Origin: JAJYSO01 sp964451785
GTDB taxonomy: Bacteria > Bacteroidota > Bacteroidia > Flavobacteriales > Flavobacteriaceae
Direction of reading: 5' to 3'
DNA length: 64,000 nt
Assembly (NCBI GenBank): GCA_964451785.1
Contig: CAYVJG010000011.1
Coordinates: 13,605 to 77,604, forward strand
Shown: positions 43,250 to 52,818 of the stretch, piece after piece
How positions within the stretch are numbered: position 1 is the first letter of the stretch
Layout of the letters: each line of letters begins with the position of its first letter
Translations under genes and position numbers: made by a program
Notes under the pieces: model-generated
The model's input: only the letters and a program-made list of their open reading frames with translations
Databases searched by the model: none
Told to the model about the DNA's origin: nothing

Positions 43250-45478
43250 ATGAGCGTAAATCCTAAGATTACTTATACCAAGACTGATGAAGCTCCAGCT
43301 TTGGCTACGCATTCATTTTTACCAATGGTAAAAGCTTTTACAAAATCATCAAACATTGATATCGAGCTAAAAGATATTTCTTTAGCTGCGCGTGTATTGG
43401 CTAAATTTCCAGAAGTGCTTTCAGCCGAACAACAAACCCCTGATGCATTAGCTGAATTGGGTGAGTTGGTAAAGCAACCTGAAGCTAACTTGATCAAACT
43501 GCCTAACATCAGTGCCTCAATGCCGCAATTACTCAATACGATTAAAGAATTGCAAGTTAAAGGCTTTGCGCTTCCTGATTATCCTTCAACCCCTAAAACT
43601 GATGAAGAAAAATCTGTCAAATCTCGTTATGACAAAGTAAAAGGGAGTGCTGTAAACCCTGTTATTCGCGAAGGAAATTCTGACCGTCGTGCACCTCAAG
43701 CGGTTAAAAACTTTGTGAAAAAGCATCCGCATTCTATGGGAGCTTGGTCTAGTGATTCACAAACAAGTGTGTCAACCATGTCTGCTGATGATTTTCACCA
43801 CAATGAAAAGTCAGTGACCGTTGATGAAGCTTGTACCGTAACTATTCAGTTTACCGATAAAGCAGGTCAAACTACAATTCTTAAAGAAGGCTTAGACTTG
43901 TTGAAAGGAGAAGTTATTGATGGTACATTTATTAGTAAAAAAGCATTAAAAACCTTTTTAGCTCAAGAAATTGCTGAAGCTAAAGCTAAAGGTATTCTCT
44001 TTTCATTACACATGAAAGCAACTATGATGAAGGTGTCCGATCCTATCATTTTTGCGCATGCTGTTGAAGTGTACTTTGAAGAGGTTTATACAAAATATGC
44101 AGCTGATTTAAAAGCTTGTGGCGCTGATGCAACTAGCGGTTTTGGTGCTGTTTTAGCGGCTGTTGAAACCTTGCCTGCTGATAAAGCAGCAGAAATTAAG
44201 GCTGCTTTTAACGCTGTACTCGAAACTAGTGCAGATTTAGCTATGGTTAATTCTGATGAAGGCATTACAAACTTACACGTGCCAAGTGATGTGATTATCG
44301 ATGCTTCAATGCCGGCTATGATTCGCAACTCTGGTAAAATGTGGGATGCTAAAGGAGACACGCGTGATACTATTGCAGTAATTCCTGACAGTAGCTATGC
44401 CGGTATTTATGATGCAACCGTTGAATTTTGTAAACAAAACGGCGCTTTTGATCCAACAACAATGGGAACTGTTCAAAATGTTGGTTTGATGGCTCAAAAA
44501 GCTGAAGAATATGGTTCACATGATAAAACTTTTGAATTAAAAGCTGATGGTAAAGTAGAGATTGTTAACGCTACTACAGGTGCCGTACTTATAGCTCATG
44601 ATGTAGAAGAAGGGGATATCTGGAGAGCTTGCCAAACTAAAGATGCGCCAGTACACAACTGGGTACAATTGGCGGTTAAGCGTGCTTCTGAAACACAATG
44701 GCCTGCAATTTTCTGGTTAAATAAAGAACGCGCCCACGATGCTGAGTTGATCAAAAAAGTAAATGCTTATTTGGCCGAAGAGCAAACTGAAGGTCTCGAT
44801 ATCCGTATCATGAACCCGGTTGAAGCCACTAACTTCTCGCTTGAACGCGCTAAAAAAGGTGAAAATACAATTTCTGTAACCGGAAATGTGTTACGCGATT
44901 ACTTGACTGATTTATTCCCAATTCTCGAATTAGGAACTAGTGCCAAAATGTTGTCAATTGTACCATTGATGAACGGCGGTGGCTTGTTTGAAACTGGTGC
45001 CGGTGGTTCTGCGCCTAAACACGTTCAACAATTTGTAAAAGAAAATCACTTGCGTTGGGATTCTTTAGGTGAGTTTTTAGCCTTGGCTGTGTCTTTAGAG
45101 CACTTAGGTAAAACTTGTGATAACGCTAAAGCCTTAGTGTTAGCAAAAACACTCGATGCCGCTACTGATAAATTCTTAGACAATCAAAAATCACCGTCTC
45201 GTAAGGTAGGCGAACTCGATAATCGCGGAAGCCATTTCTATTTGGTTACGTATTGGGCTGAAGCTTTAGCTGCTCAAGATGAAGATGCTGACCTTAAAGC
45301 TGAATTTACTCCGATTGCTAAACAATTAGCTGATAATGAAGCTGAAATTGTCGATGAATTGAATGCTGTTCAAGGTAAAGCTGTTGACTTGAAAGGCTAT
45401 TACCTGCCTAATGACGAATTGGTTTACGCACAAATGCGTCCAAGTCAAACTTTAAATGCTATCGTTGAAAGTTTGTAA
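43250..45478 (+). CDS. icd: NADP-dependent isocitrate dehydrogenase, monomeric type
   Basis: 742 aa, the usual size of the monomeric IDH-II class and unrelated in length to the 400-aa dimeric enzyme. It converts isocitrate to 2-oxoglutarate and makes NADPH. Recognisable family blocks are KVKGSAVNPVIREGNSDRRAP, HSMGAWSSDSQTSVSTM, LHMKATMMKVSDPIIFAHAV, IYDATVEFCKQNGAFDPTTMGTVQN and GGLFETGAGGSAPKH. It is monocistronic with a terminator at 45507. It pairs functionally with aconitase at 11647. Confidence 0.96.
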   Translation: MSVNPKITYTKTDEAPALATHSFLPMVKAFTKSSNIDIELKDISLAARVLAKFPEVLSAEQQTPDALAELGELVKQPEANLIKLPNISASMPQLLNTIKELQVKGFALPDYPSTPKTDEEKSVKSRYDKVKGSAVNPVIREGNSDRRAPQAVKNFVKKHPHSMGAWSSDSQTSVSTMSADDFHHNEKSVTVDEACTVTIQFTDKAGQTTILKEGLDLLKGEVIDGTFISKKALKTFLAQEIAEAKAKGILFSLHMKATMMKVSDPIIFAHAVEVYFEEVYTKYAADLKACGADATSGFGAVLAAVETLPADKAAEIKAAFNAVLETSADLAMVNSDEGITNLHVPSDVIIDASMPAMIRNSGKMWDAKGDTRDTIAVIPDSSYAGIYDATVEFCKQNGAFDPTTMGTVQNVGLMAQKAEEYGSHDKTFELKADGKVEIVNATTGAVLIAHDVEEGDIWRACQTKDAPVHNWVQLAVKRASETQWPAIFWLNKERAHDAELIKKVNAYLAEEQTEGLDIRIMNPVEATNFSLERAKKGENTISVTGNVLRDYLTDLFPILELGTSAKMLSIVPLMNGGGLFETGAGGSAPKHVQQFVKENHLRWDSLGEFLALAVSLEHLGKTCDNAKALVLAKTLDAATDKFLDNQKSPSRKVGELDNRGSHFYLVTYWAEALAAQDEDADLKAEFTPIAKQLADNEAEIVDELNAVQGKAVDLKGYYLPNDELVYAQMRPSQTLNAIVESL

Positions 45479-45506
45479 ACTTTAACGATAGATTTATAAC
45501 TTAATA

Positions 45507-45553
45507 AAAATCCTCATGCCTATCTAAATGTTGATAGATATGAGGATTTTTTA
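45507..45553. terminator. Bidirectional terminator between icd and hisC
   Basis: AAAATCCTCAT (45507-45517) pairs with ATGAGGATTTT (45540-45550); an inner CTATCTA/TGATAG stem extends it. A-rich and T-rich flanks suit both convergent genes. Confidence 0.7.
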
Positions 45554-45587
45554 GTATAAATAATTAAGCAGTTTTAGTTTTGAACTT

Positions 45588-46616
45588 TTAGGCTAATGCG
45601 GTTAAAGCCTCAAACAATTTGATATTCTCCTCAGGAGAACCAGTTGTAATGCGCAAGCAATTTTTGCGTACCCTGTCTTGATTGCGCACAATGATGTTGT
45701 GAGCGATTAAGTCTTGATAAAGTTGAGGACCATTATAAGCTTCAACAAACATAAAATTTGTATCTGAAGGATAAACCTTTTTGATGAGCGGAGAGTTTTC
45801 TAAAGCAGTAACAACTTTCTTTTTCTCCTCTAAAATGGCGTTGAGGTGTGTTTTAAACAAAGCGACATCATCTAATGTTTTTAACGCGTATTCTTGATTG
45901 ATGGCACTGATGTTATAAGGCGTTTTGACTTTGTTATAAAAGTGCACCAGCTCAGGACTCATCAAAGCCATGCCTAATCTGCCACCAGCTAATCCCCAGG
46001 CTTTACTGAGTGTTTGTAAAATAACCAAGTTGGGATACTGATCGAGTTTTGAACTGTATGAAGCCTGTTCACTAAAGTCGATGTAGGCTTCATCTAATAC
46101 CACAATACCTTTAAATCTGTTTAAAATGTAATCGATGTCTTCAGTGTGCATCAGATTTCCCGTTGGATTATTAGGCGAACAGATAAAAATCACTTTTAAA
46201 TCAGGATTGTTTAAGTGTGGTTCTAAGTCTTGGCGATTGATTTGGAAGTTTTCAGTCAGTGGAACTTTAATCAAATCAACGGCATTGATATTGGCCGCCA
46301 CATCATACATTAAAAACGAAGGTGGAAAGCTGAGGGCTTTGTCTTTTCCGGGTTCACAAAAAATGCGATAAGTCAAATCGACAATGCCATCGCTACCATT
46401 GCCTAGAAAAATTTGTTCAGGGCGCACTGATTTAACACTGGCGAGTTTAGCTTTCAGTTCGAGTTGAAATGGATCCGGATAGCGGTTGTACTGTCCATAA
46501 GGATTTTCATTGGCATCTAATAAAATCCCTGAACCTTTAAATTCAGAGCGGGCGCTAGAATAAGGAACTAATTTTTTAATGTTTTCTCTCACGAGATCTT
46601 CAAGGGTAAGTGTCAT
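45588..46616 (-). CDS. hisC: Histidinol-phosphate aminotransferase family enzyme
   Basis: 342 aa fold-type I PLP enzyme. Key motifs are FLGNGSDGIVDLTYRIFCEPG, CSPNNPTGNLM, VVLDEAYIDFS, the PLP lysine in LQTLSKAWGLAGGRLGMAL and the phosphate-binding NCLRITTGSPEEN. It catalyses the transamination step of histidine synthesis. No other his gene lies in the window; it follows the M1 peptidase gene by 9 nt and is likely co-transcribed. A substrate other than histidinol phosphate (for example an aromatic 2-oxo acid) cannot be excluded. Confidence 0.88.
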   Translation of the reverse strand: MTLTLEDLVRENIKKLVPYSSARSEFKGSGILLDANENPYGQYNRYPDPFQLELKAKLASVKSVRPEQIFLGNGSDGIVDLTYRIFCEPGKDKALSFPPSFLMYDVAANINAVDLIKVPLTENFQINRQDLEPHLNNPDLKVIFICSPNNPTGNLMHTEDIDYILNRFKGIVVLDEAYIDFSEQASYSSKLDQYPNLVILQTLSKAWGLAGGRLGMALMSPELVHFYNKVKTPYNISAINQEYALKTLDDVALFKTHLNAILEEKKKVVTALENSPLIKKVYPSDTNFMFVEAYNGPQLYQDLIAHNIIVRNQDRVRKNCLRITTGSPEENIKLFEALTALA

Positions 46617-46625
46617 AAGTATAAG

Positions 46626-48722
46626 TTATTTTTTTGGTTGTAAAGCAGATTGCAAAATCTGTTGTTGTTTTGAGTTTAAGGTGGGCAGCAGGGCCTCCAA
46701 AGCTGTTTTTTGTTGTGCGTCTTTAACTAGGGCAGCTAACAATTGCTTGGCAAAACTGCGAAATTGCCATACGGGGTGCGTGCAGGCCTCTAAAAGGTCT
46801 TTGTAGTTTTGAGGGGTAAAACTCGCAATTTGATAGAGGTGTGCAAATGCATTTTGCCGGATGGTATAATCGTATTTTGGAAGTGTATATTGTGATAATT
46901 CACGATAATAATCACTTTTTTGAGCTGAATGATAATCAGGTGTTACTAAACTTAAAGTCAACCACAATAAACGCATATTCTTATTGTAAAAACCTTGCGT
47001 ATGTTGTAGCTGGTTGAGGTATTTGCTGCGTTCGTTAGGGAAATTTTTCCACAATGTCATCAAGGCCAATTCTTGAGTCAAATAAGAAGGGTCGTTTAAT
47101 AGCTGTTCAAATTCAGTTTTAAGTGCTAAAGGAATTTCTTGAAGAGACTCGGCGATAGCTTGCCGCACCAAGGTGTTATTTGAATTAAACGCTTTTTTAT
47201 ATAAAACTAAACGGGTAGAAGAAACGGGAGCAGTAGCTAATTGGTGAACCACTTCTTGACCTAAATACACATTGACAGGAAAACTTAGATAATCGGAAAA
47301 AAGCTCATTTTTATCGGATAAAGGATAAGTTTGTAAGGCTTTAAGCGTCATAAATTTCTTTATAAATGGCGAAGTTTTTAGTAAACCGAGCGCTTGTTGA
47401 GCTTGAAAAGCAGATTGATTGAGCCAATTGTTGACAAATTCTGTCAAATCTTTCTGACTCACATCTTCCATGACGGCTATAAAATCAGCAGTAGAAACAT
47501 TTTGATAGGCATAGGCATTTAAATAAGATTGAATACCTTTTTTAAAAATGGCATCTCCTAATTTTTGACGGAGTACAACTAATGCCCAAGCACCTTTTTG
47601 ATAAAAGGTAAGCGAATTGGCTTTAGGGTTAGTTAAGGCTTCACCTTGACCTTTGTCACTACGTGCTTTGAGCTGCTGTGCCGATTCAAATAATTTAAAA
47701 TAGAAATAATCATCACCAAAAATTTCACGTTCCGCTAATAGTGCATAGTAAGTAGCAAAGCCTTCTTGTAGCCAATGACTGCGCGAATCGGTTTCGGTGA
47801 TATAATCGCCAAACCACTGGTGAGCGAGCTCATGTGCGTTGACACTGATGTAATTCCGATCGATGAATCCGATAGAATCAGTCATCAGATTCTCAGCAAA
47901 AATGGTAGCTGTCGTATTTTCCATTCCGGCGTATAAAAAATCGCGAACAGGAATCTGCTTGTAGTTTTTCCACGGATAGGCCACGCCAATTTCTTGTTCT
48001 AAGAAGTCAAAAATACGTGTGCTGTAGCGGTAAGTTGGTTCTACTTTTGTTGAATCTTTAGGAAGATAATACAACTCAATAGGTGTACCTTGACTGCTAA
48101 AACGGATGTCCTTTTTGAAGTTACCAACGGTTAAAGCTACCAAATAGCTGCTCATAGGATGTTGCATTTTGTAATGCCAAACCATGTGATTCCCTTTTGA
48201 CTTCGAGCTGATCAACTCACCATTGCTAATAGCTGTAAATCCTTGTGGAACTTTATAAGTTAAATCAAAGGTAATTTTGTCGGTTTTGTCATCTAAACTC
48301 GGCAACCAATACGAGGTGTAATGCCCTTGACCTTGCGACCAGACTTGTGGATAATCACTTCCATTATTCCAGCCTACAAAATACAGTGATTTTTTAGGGT
48401 GAGTAACGCTGTAAGTAAAGCTGACGGTATAGGTTTTATGAGCTTTAAAATCACCTATAAACCAAATTTTTTGATTTGTAACACTGAGGTTTATAGCAGA
48501 TGAAGTACTCTGTTTTAATTGAGCAGAAACATTTTTAGCGTCTAAAAAAACAGAATCTGTAGCAACTTGCGGTTGAAAGCTCACCGTGATGTGGCCTTCA
48601 ACTTTTTCTTCTTTAGGAAAGATGCTAAGTTCAGCTTGAAGGGTTTTAAAATCTACAGGTTGTGTTTGTGCAAAACTCAGTAGGCTGATAAAACATAAAA
48701 TGCCGGTAAGACAGAATTTCAT
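46626..48722 (-). CDS. Exported M1-family zinc aminopeptidase
   Basis: 698 aa. A signal peptide (..LLSFAQT) sends it to the periplasm or surface. The catalytic centre is HELAHQWFGDY with the third zinc ligand in LQEGFATYYALLAE and the substrate-binding motif GMENTTATIFAEN (the GxMEN equivalent). The N-terminal sandwich domain precedes it, and the C-terminal part (residues about 480-690) is helical, HEAT-like. It trims N-terminal residues from peptides. It forms an operon with hisC. Confidence 0.92.
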   Translation of the reverse strand: MKFCLTGILCFISLLSFAQTQPVDFKTLQAELSIFPKEEKVEGHITVSFQPQVATDSVFLDAKNVSAQLKQSTSSAINLSVTNQKIWFIGDFKAHKTYTVSFTYSVTHPKKSLYFVGWNNGSDYPQVWSQGQGHYTSYWLPSLDDKTDKITFDLTYKVPQGFTAISNGELISSKSKGNHMVWHYKMQHPMSSYLVALTVGNFKKDIRFSSQGTPIELYYLPKDSTKVEPTYRYSTRIFDFLEQEIGVAYPWKNYKQIPVRDFLYAGMENTTATIFAENLMTDSIGFIDRNYISVNAHELAHQWFGDYITETDSRSHWLQEGFATYYALLAEREIFGDDYFYFKLFESAQQLKARSDKGQGEALTNPKANSLTFYQKGAWALVVLRQKLGDAIFKKGIQSYLNAYAYQNVSTADFIAVMEDVSQKDLTEFVNNWLNQSAFQAQQALGLLKTSPFIKKFMTLKALQTYPLSDKNELFSDYLSFPVNVYLGQEVVHQLATAPVSSTRLVLYKKAFNSNNTLVRQAIAESLQEIPLALKTEFEQLLNDPSYLTQELALMTLWKNFPNERSKYLNQLQHTQGFYNKNMRLLWLTLSLVTPDYHSAQKSDYYRELSQYTLPKYDYTIRQNAFAHLYQIASFTPQNYKDLLEACTHPVWQFRSFAKQLLAALVKDAQQKTALEALLPTLNSKQQQILQSALQPKK

Positions 48723-48864
48723 AGTACAAATTTGGGCTTGAGCAATTTACGAATTCTACCGCATTCATAAAAAATTGAAAGGAGATAAATTCAAAAAAAA
48801 GCTGATTTGGAAAGATGAGTTTAGCAGCGAATATGTATTTTAGTACAACTTCAAATTGAACATT

Positions 48865-49620
48865 GTGAAAACACTATTGACCATAGGAGCAAAAACCTAT
48901 ACTGCTGATTTAACCAAGCCTATTGATTTGTCTTTACCTTTACAAGGCAACGCGCAAAATCCACAAGCCTGGTATTTAGGTGAGCCGGTTATTGCGCCAG
49001 TAACCAATGGTAATTGGATAGGAAAAGTGTCTGAAGGGGCCTCTGTTAACTTTAACAGCATCCAATTTAGTCCACATGCCCATGCTACACATACTGAAAG
49101 TTATGGACATATTTCAACTGAATTTTACAGTATTTCAGAAGCCCTGACAAGCTTTTTCTTTTCGGCTCGCGTGTTGACTGTCAAACCAGAAGTTGTTGAA
49201 AATGATAAAGTGTTACCGTTGTCGGCTTTTGCATCAGCCCTGAAAACAGGTGAGGTAGAAGCTCTGGTTATTCGCAGTTTACCTAACGAAAATGACAAAA
49301 AGCACAAACATTACGACCATAGTAATTGGCCGTATATCCCCGTTGAAGCTATGCAATTTATTCGCGAAGTAGGTATTAAACACTTGCTGATTGACTTGCC
49401 TTCTGTAGATAAAGAAGAAGGCGATGTGGTAGGGCATCGCAGCTTTTGGAATTATCCTGAATCACCCCGAAAAGAAGCGACTATTACCGAATTGATTTAT
49501 GTGCCTAACAGTGTGAAAGACGGTTTGTACTTGCTCAATTTGCAAGCGGCTAATTTTAAAAACGATGCCGCTCCCAGTAGGCCGATCTTATTTCCTTTAA
49601 CGAAAGTAGATTCATTTTAA
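48865..49620 (+). CDS. Cyclase/kynurenine-formamidase-family hydrolase
   Basis: About 251 aa. The conserved metal-binding motif of the family is visible as HAHATHTESYGHIS, plus DLTKPIDLSLPL at the N-terminus and LLIDLPSVDKEE with GHRSFWNYP near the C-terminus. Relatives hydrolyse N-formylkynurenine or act on polyketides, and the substrate here is unknown. There is no ATG at the expected place: the frame opens at TTG 48856, and GTG 48865 (VKTLLTIGAKTY) is the most likely start. The following GNAT gene begins 18 nt after the stop, which suggests a shared transcript. Confidence 0.87.
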   Translation: MKTLLTIGAKTYTADLTKPIDLSLPLQGNAQNPQAWYLGEPVIAPVTNGNWIGKVSEGASVNFNSIQFSPHAHATHTESYGHISTEFYSISEALTSFFFSARVLTVKPEVVENDKVLPLSAFASALKTGEVEALVIRSLPNENDKKHKHYDHSNWPYIPVEAMQFIREVGIKHLLIDLPSVDKEEGDVVGHRSFWNYPESPRKEATITELIYVPNSVKDGLYLLNLQAANFKNDAAPSRPILFPLTKVDSF

Positions 49621-49638
49621 CCCAACTCAACTTAGATT

Positions 49639-50121
49639 ATGAACCCATTATTCTCGCTAGATGCAGTAGAAATTATTCCGTATTCTGAAACGTATAAACA
49701 GGCATTAAAAGATTTAAATTACAGTTGGTTAACGAAGTATTTTAGGGTAGAAAAGAATGATGAAATCACCTTATCCAATCCGAAAAAGTATATTATAGAT
49801 TGGGGCGGTTTTGTGTTTTACGCTAAGTTTAAAGGAGAGATTATAGGGTGTTTTGCCCTTATGCCGGTAAGCGAAGACGTTTATGAGCTAGGTAAAATGG
49901 CGGTTTCAGAAACTTATCAAGGCTTAGGTTTAGGGAAAAAATTACTCAAATTTGCGATTCACTTTGCGCGAGAACACAAGTTTTCAGCACTAGAATTATT
50001 TTCAGATACCAATTTAAAACCAGCACTAAGTCTGTATGTGAAAATGGGATTTAAAGAAGTTGAATTTGAACCGGGACATTATGAGCGCGGCGATATTAAA
50101 ATGCGTTTAGACTTGTCATAA
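49639..50121 (+). CDS. GNAT-family N-acetyltransferase
   Basis: 160 aa. The acetyl-CoA-binding motif A is LGKMAVSETYQGLGLGKKLLKFAIHFAREH, including the QGLGLG pyrophosphate loop, followed by a conserved ALELFSDTNLKPALSLYVKMGF. It acetylates an amine on a small molecule or protein of unknown identity. Its last 6 nt overlap the converging lipoprotein gene. Confidence 0.9.
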   Translation: MNPLFSLDAVEIIPYSETYKQALKDLNYSWLTKYFRVEKNDEITLSNPKKYIIDWGGFVFYAKFKGEIIGCFALMPVSEDVYELGKMAVSETYQGLGLGKKLLKFAIHFAREHKFSALELFSDTNLKPALSLYVKMGFKEVEFEPGHYERGDIKMRLDLS

Positions 50122-50466
50122 AAATGAAAATGTAGATGAAGTTTGGTCAATGCGTAAACTGTCAATAAGCTGTTCGTATTGCTCATAGATTGATCCGTTT
50201 TCAGTTGCTGTAGTCTTATAAATGAGGTGTAGCCTTTCTTGCTGTAACTGAATTTTTATGGTTTCAACACTGTCCTGCACTTTGTAGGTTTTGTCAAAAT
50301 AAGCCACACAAGAATAGTTGTGAAACTGGCTTTTGAGTGTGTGACAAATAAGATGAATATTGGCTTTTGAAACACTGATGTTGTCTTCGCGATAAAGCGT
50401 AGGCTTTGTGCAGGCAATAGCTAAACACAAAAATGAGGCAGTGAAAAATTGTTTAATAACGCGCAT
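50116..50466 (-). CDS. Small lipoprotein of unknown function
   Basis: 116 aa with a lipoprotein signal ending LAIACTKP (Cys19). The mature part has no recognised domain; two cysteines near residues 41 and 53 could pair. It overlaps the end of the GNAT gene by 6 nt in convergent orientation. A genuine but fast-evolving gene is likely, because the signal peptide is well formed. Confidence 0.65.
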   Translation of the reverse strand: MRVIKQFFTASFLCLAIACTKPTLYREDNISVSKANIHLICHTLKSQFHNYSCVAYFDKTYKVQDSVETIKIQLQQERLHLIYKTTATENGSIYEQYEQLIDSLRIDQTSSTFSFL

Positions 50467-50577
50467 AACTAAAATCTTGAGGTTCCAAAAATACTAAGAA
50501 GCCTTGTAATAGAATTATGTCTCTTAAAAAAAGAATCATAGGGAACTTGAATCGGTAAATTCAAAACGGATATAAAC

Positions 50578-50614
50578 TAAAACAGCTCGACACGATGCCG
50601 AGCTGTTTTGATAT
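50578..50614. terminator. Terminator of the E2 gene
   Basis: A 9-bp perfect stem AACAGCTCG (50581-50589) / CGAGCTGTT (50599-50607). The T-run on the minus strand is weak. Confidence 0.6.
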
Positions 50615-50628
50615 GAATTACTGAGTGT

Positions 50629-51927
50629 TTATACTGTTTGAGTATCGTCAAAACCTTCTAGGATTTCTTTGACACGCTTGATAAACATACCGCCTAAAGC
50701 ACCGTTGACAACACGATGGTCATAACTATGTGAAAGGAACATTTTATAACGAATACCAATAAAATCACCATCTGGAGTTTCAATAACAGCCGGAACTTTA
50801 CGAATCGCTCCCAAGGCCAAAATAGCTACTTGAGGTTGATTGATAATAGGCGTACCCATAATACTTCCAAATGAACCGACATTAGTAACGGTATACGTGC
50901 CACCAGCAGTAGCGTCAGGACTTAATTTGCCGTGACGGGCTTGCTGAGCCAATTGGTTAACCTTTTTAGCCATGCCTAAAATATTGAGCTGATCGGCATC
51001 GCGAATCACCGGCACAATTAAGTTGCCATCAGGTAAAGCCGTAGCCATCCCGAGGTTGACGTGTTTGTGTTTAATGATGCGTTCGCCATCTACAGAAATG
51101 TTGATCAATGGAAATTCTCTAACCGCTGTTGCAATGGCGTGCATAAAAATAGGAGTGAAGGTCAATTTTCCACCTTCGCGTTTTTGGAAAGCCACTTTAT
51201 GACGATTGCGCCAGTTCCAAACTTTAGTAACATCAACTTCAATAAACGATTGTACGTGTGCCGAAGTTTGCACACTTGCCGTCATGTGTTTAGAAATCAA
51301 CTTGCCCATGCGCGACATTTCGATGATTTCATCATCACCGTTAATGCTGACAGGTGCAGGTTTAATTACTGGTTGTGGAGTTGTAGCTTGTGGTGCAGCA
51401 ACTGAAGTTGCGGTCGGAGCAGCTTGGCGTGTTTTGACATAATTAAGCATGTCATTTTTGGTGACACGACCGTCTTTGCCAGTGCCGGGCACGGTTTCTA
51501 ACTCTTCTAAACTTATGGCTTCTTCTTTCGCAATATTTTTAACTAAAGGCGAATAGAATCTAGAGCCATCGGCGTAGTTTGCTTCAACAGGCGATTGAGT
51601 GGTTTCTTTAGCCACTTCAACGGTTTCAGCAACAGCAGCTACTTCAGGAGTTTCTTCTGTTTTTTCAGAGGTGTTGTCAGCTTCCCCTTCAATTTCGATA
51701 ATGGCTACAGTTTGACCAACTTTAACCACATCGTCAACGTTAAATAAAATTTCTTTAATGACGCCATCTACCTCACTAGGTACTTCGCTATCCACTTTAT
51801 CAGTAGCGATTTCGAGTACAGCTTCATCTTCTTCAATAGTATCACCGACATTTTTAAGCCAGTTGGTTATGGTTGCTTCGGCAACGCTTTCACCCATTTT
51901 GGGCAATTTTAGTTCATATTTTGCCAT
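50629..51927 (-). CDS. Dihydrolipoamide acyltransferase, E2 of a 2-oxo acid dehydrogenase
   Basis: 432 aa. The N-terminal lipoyl domain carries the lipoylated lysine in EIATDKVDSEV (Lys44). An Ala/Thr/Pro-rich linker leads to a peripheral subunit-binding domain (YSPLVKNIAKEEAISLEEL...DGRVTKNDML), a second linker and the acyltransferase core. The catalytic motif reads SYDHRVVNGALGG: the general base His is present, but the usual Asp of HxxxDG is Asn, which I believe also occurs in other Bacteroidetes E2 proteins. The sequence suits a branched-chain or generic 2-oxo acid complex rather than pyruvate dehydrogenase. No E1 or E3 gene is adjacent. Confidence 0.9.
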   Translation of the reverse strand: MAKYELKLPKMGESVAEATITNWLKNVGDTIEEDEAVLEIATDKVDSEVPSEVDGVIKEILFNVDDVVKVGQTVAIIEIEGEADNTSEKTEETPEVAAVAETVEVAKETTQSPVEANYADGSRFYSPLVKNIAKEEAISLEELETVPGTGKDGRVTKNDMLNYVKTRQAAPTATSVAAPQATTPQPVIKPAPVSINGDDEIIEMSRMGKLISKHMTASVQTSAHVQSFIEVDVTKVWNWRNRHKVAFQKREGGKLTFTPIFMHAIATAVREFPLINISVDGERIIKHKHVNLGMATALPDGNLIVPVIRDADQLNILGMAKKVNQLAQQARHGKLSPDATAGGTYTVTNVGSFGSIMGTPIINQPQVAILALGAIRKVPAVIETPDGDFIGIRYKMFLSHSYDHRVVNGALGGMFIKRVKEILEGFDDTQTV

Positions 51928-52095
51928 ATCTTGTGGTCAACTATTTTCACGTTAATGGATGCGAATTTACAAAAAAAATATCCGTAATTAAAGCTAAAAT
52001 CATTAGCTGTTAGCTGTTTTGCTTGAATTTATTTTAAATTTTAAAATTATTTTTTAAGAAATATATGTCGGTATTAATATTTTGTAAGCATAAAA

Positions 52096-52132
52096 AATCT
52101 GCTTTATTTCATACAAAATAAAGCAGACCTTT
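52096..52132 (-). terminator. Terminator of the 161-aa lipoprotein gene
   Basis: A 12-bp perfect stem TCTGCTTTATTT (52098-52109) / AAATAAAGCAGA (52116-52127) is followed by six T on the minus strand. Confidence 0.75.
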
Positions 52133-52149
52133 ATAAAACCTGTAATTAA

Positions 52150-52635
52150 TTATTTTAAAAACTTAAGCTTCTCAGTAAAGATACGTGAGCTATCTGTTTC
52201 TTCTTTGACTAGGGTAAAGCTAGATTCGTTAAAATTTTTAATTAAGTAAGTTGTTTCTCCAATGGTCAAATCGGTCTGTGCCGTGTTGATTTGATACGGC
52301 AATGCTTTGTTGTCAATGTTGACAATGTAGGAAGTGTCAGAAGTTTGTTCGTTGAGTTTTTTGGTCTCAACTAAACGGTAGGTACCGTTGAGTACTACAG
52401 TGTCATTATCTTGAAAGCTGTAGTGCATGTCAAAGGTGTCACCTTCAATACTTGTGGTGGTTTCAATTTCGAATCCATTGATGATTTCTGTTTTGGTTTC
52501 TACACTAGAATACGCGTTGAGTTGATAAGTTCCGGTTAAGGTATCCTTGTTTACCGGCGTGATAGAATCATCATCAGAGCAGCTTAAAACGCTGACAATA
52601 AGAGCGAACAATGCAAAATATTTGATTGTTTTCAT
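52150..52635 (-). CDS. Lipoprotein of unknown function with a surface-export-like tag
   Basis: 161 aa. The lipoprotein signal ends SVLSC (Cys19) and the mature protein begins SDDDS, which resembles the acidic export signal that carries Bacteroidetes lipoproteins to the cell surface. The rest is beta-rich (GTYQLNAYSSVETKTEIING, YRLVETKKLNEQTSDTSYIVN) and reminiscent of lipocalin-like domains, but no family is certain. It lies 183 nt downstream of the nuclease gene, behind a terminator, so it is probably separate from the SusCD operon. Confidence 0.75.
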   Translation of the reverse strand: MKTIKYFALFALIVSVLSCSDDDSITPVNKDTLTGTYQLNAYSSVETKTEIINGFEIETTTSIEGDTFDMHYSFQDNDTVVLNGTYRLVETKKLNEQTSDTSYIVNIDNKALPYQINTAQTDLTIGETTYLIKNFNESSFTLVKEETDSSRIFTEKLKFLK

Positions 52636-52732
52636 AATTGATAAGTTATATAAGGTTAGCGTTTAAATAACCACTTAAATCGGAATTTATTGTATTGCAC
52701 TACTGTCTAATGCCGGTGATAGGGGATAAAAA

Positions 52733-52775
52733 CTAGCCCTAATTATAAGAATTAGAGCTTATAATTAGGGCTGTC
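52733..52775 (-). terminator. Terminator of the SusCD-nuclease operon
   Basis: A perfect 15-bp stem AGCCCTAATTATAAG (52735-52749) / CTTATAATTAGGGCT (52758-52772) with an 8-nt loop. On the minus strand it is followed by TAGTTTTTAT. Confidence 0.75.
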
Positions 52776-52818
52776 TGATGGGTAAATTTAGTCAGTTAAA
52801 AAGATTGGCAATCTGTAG

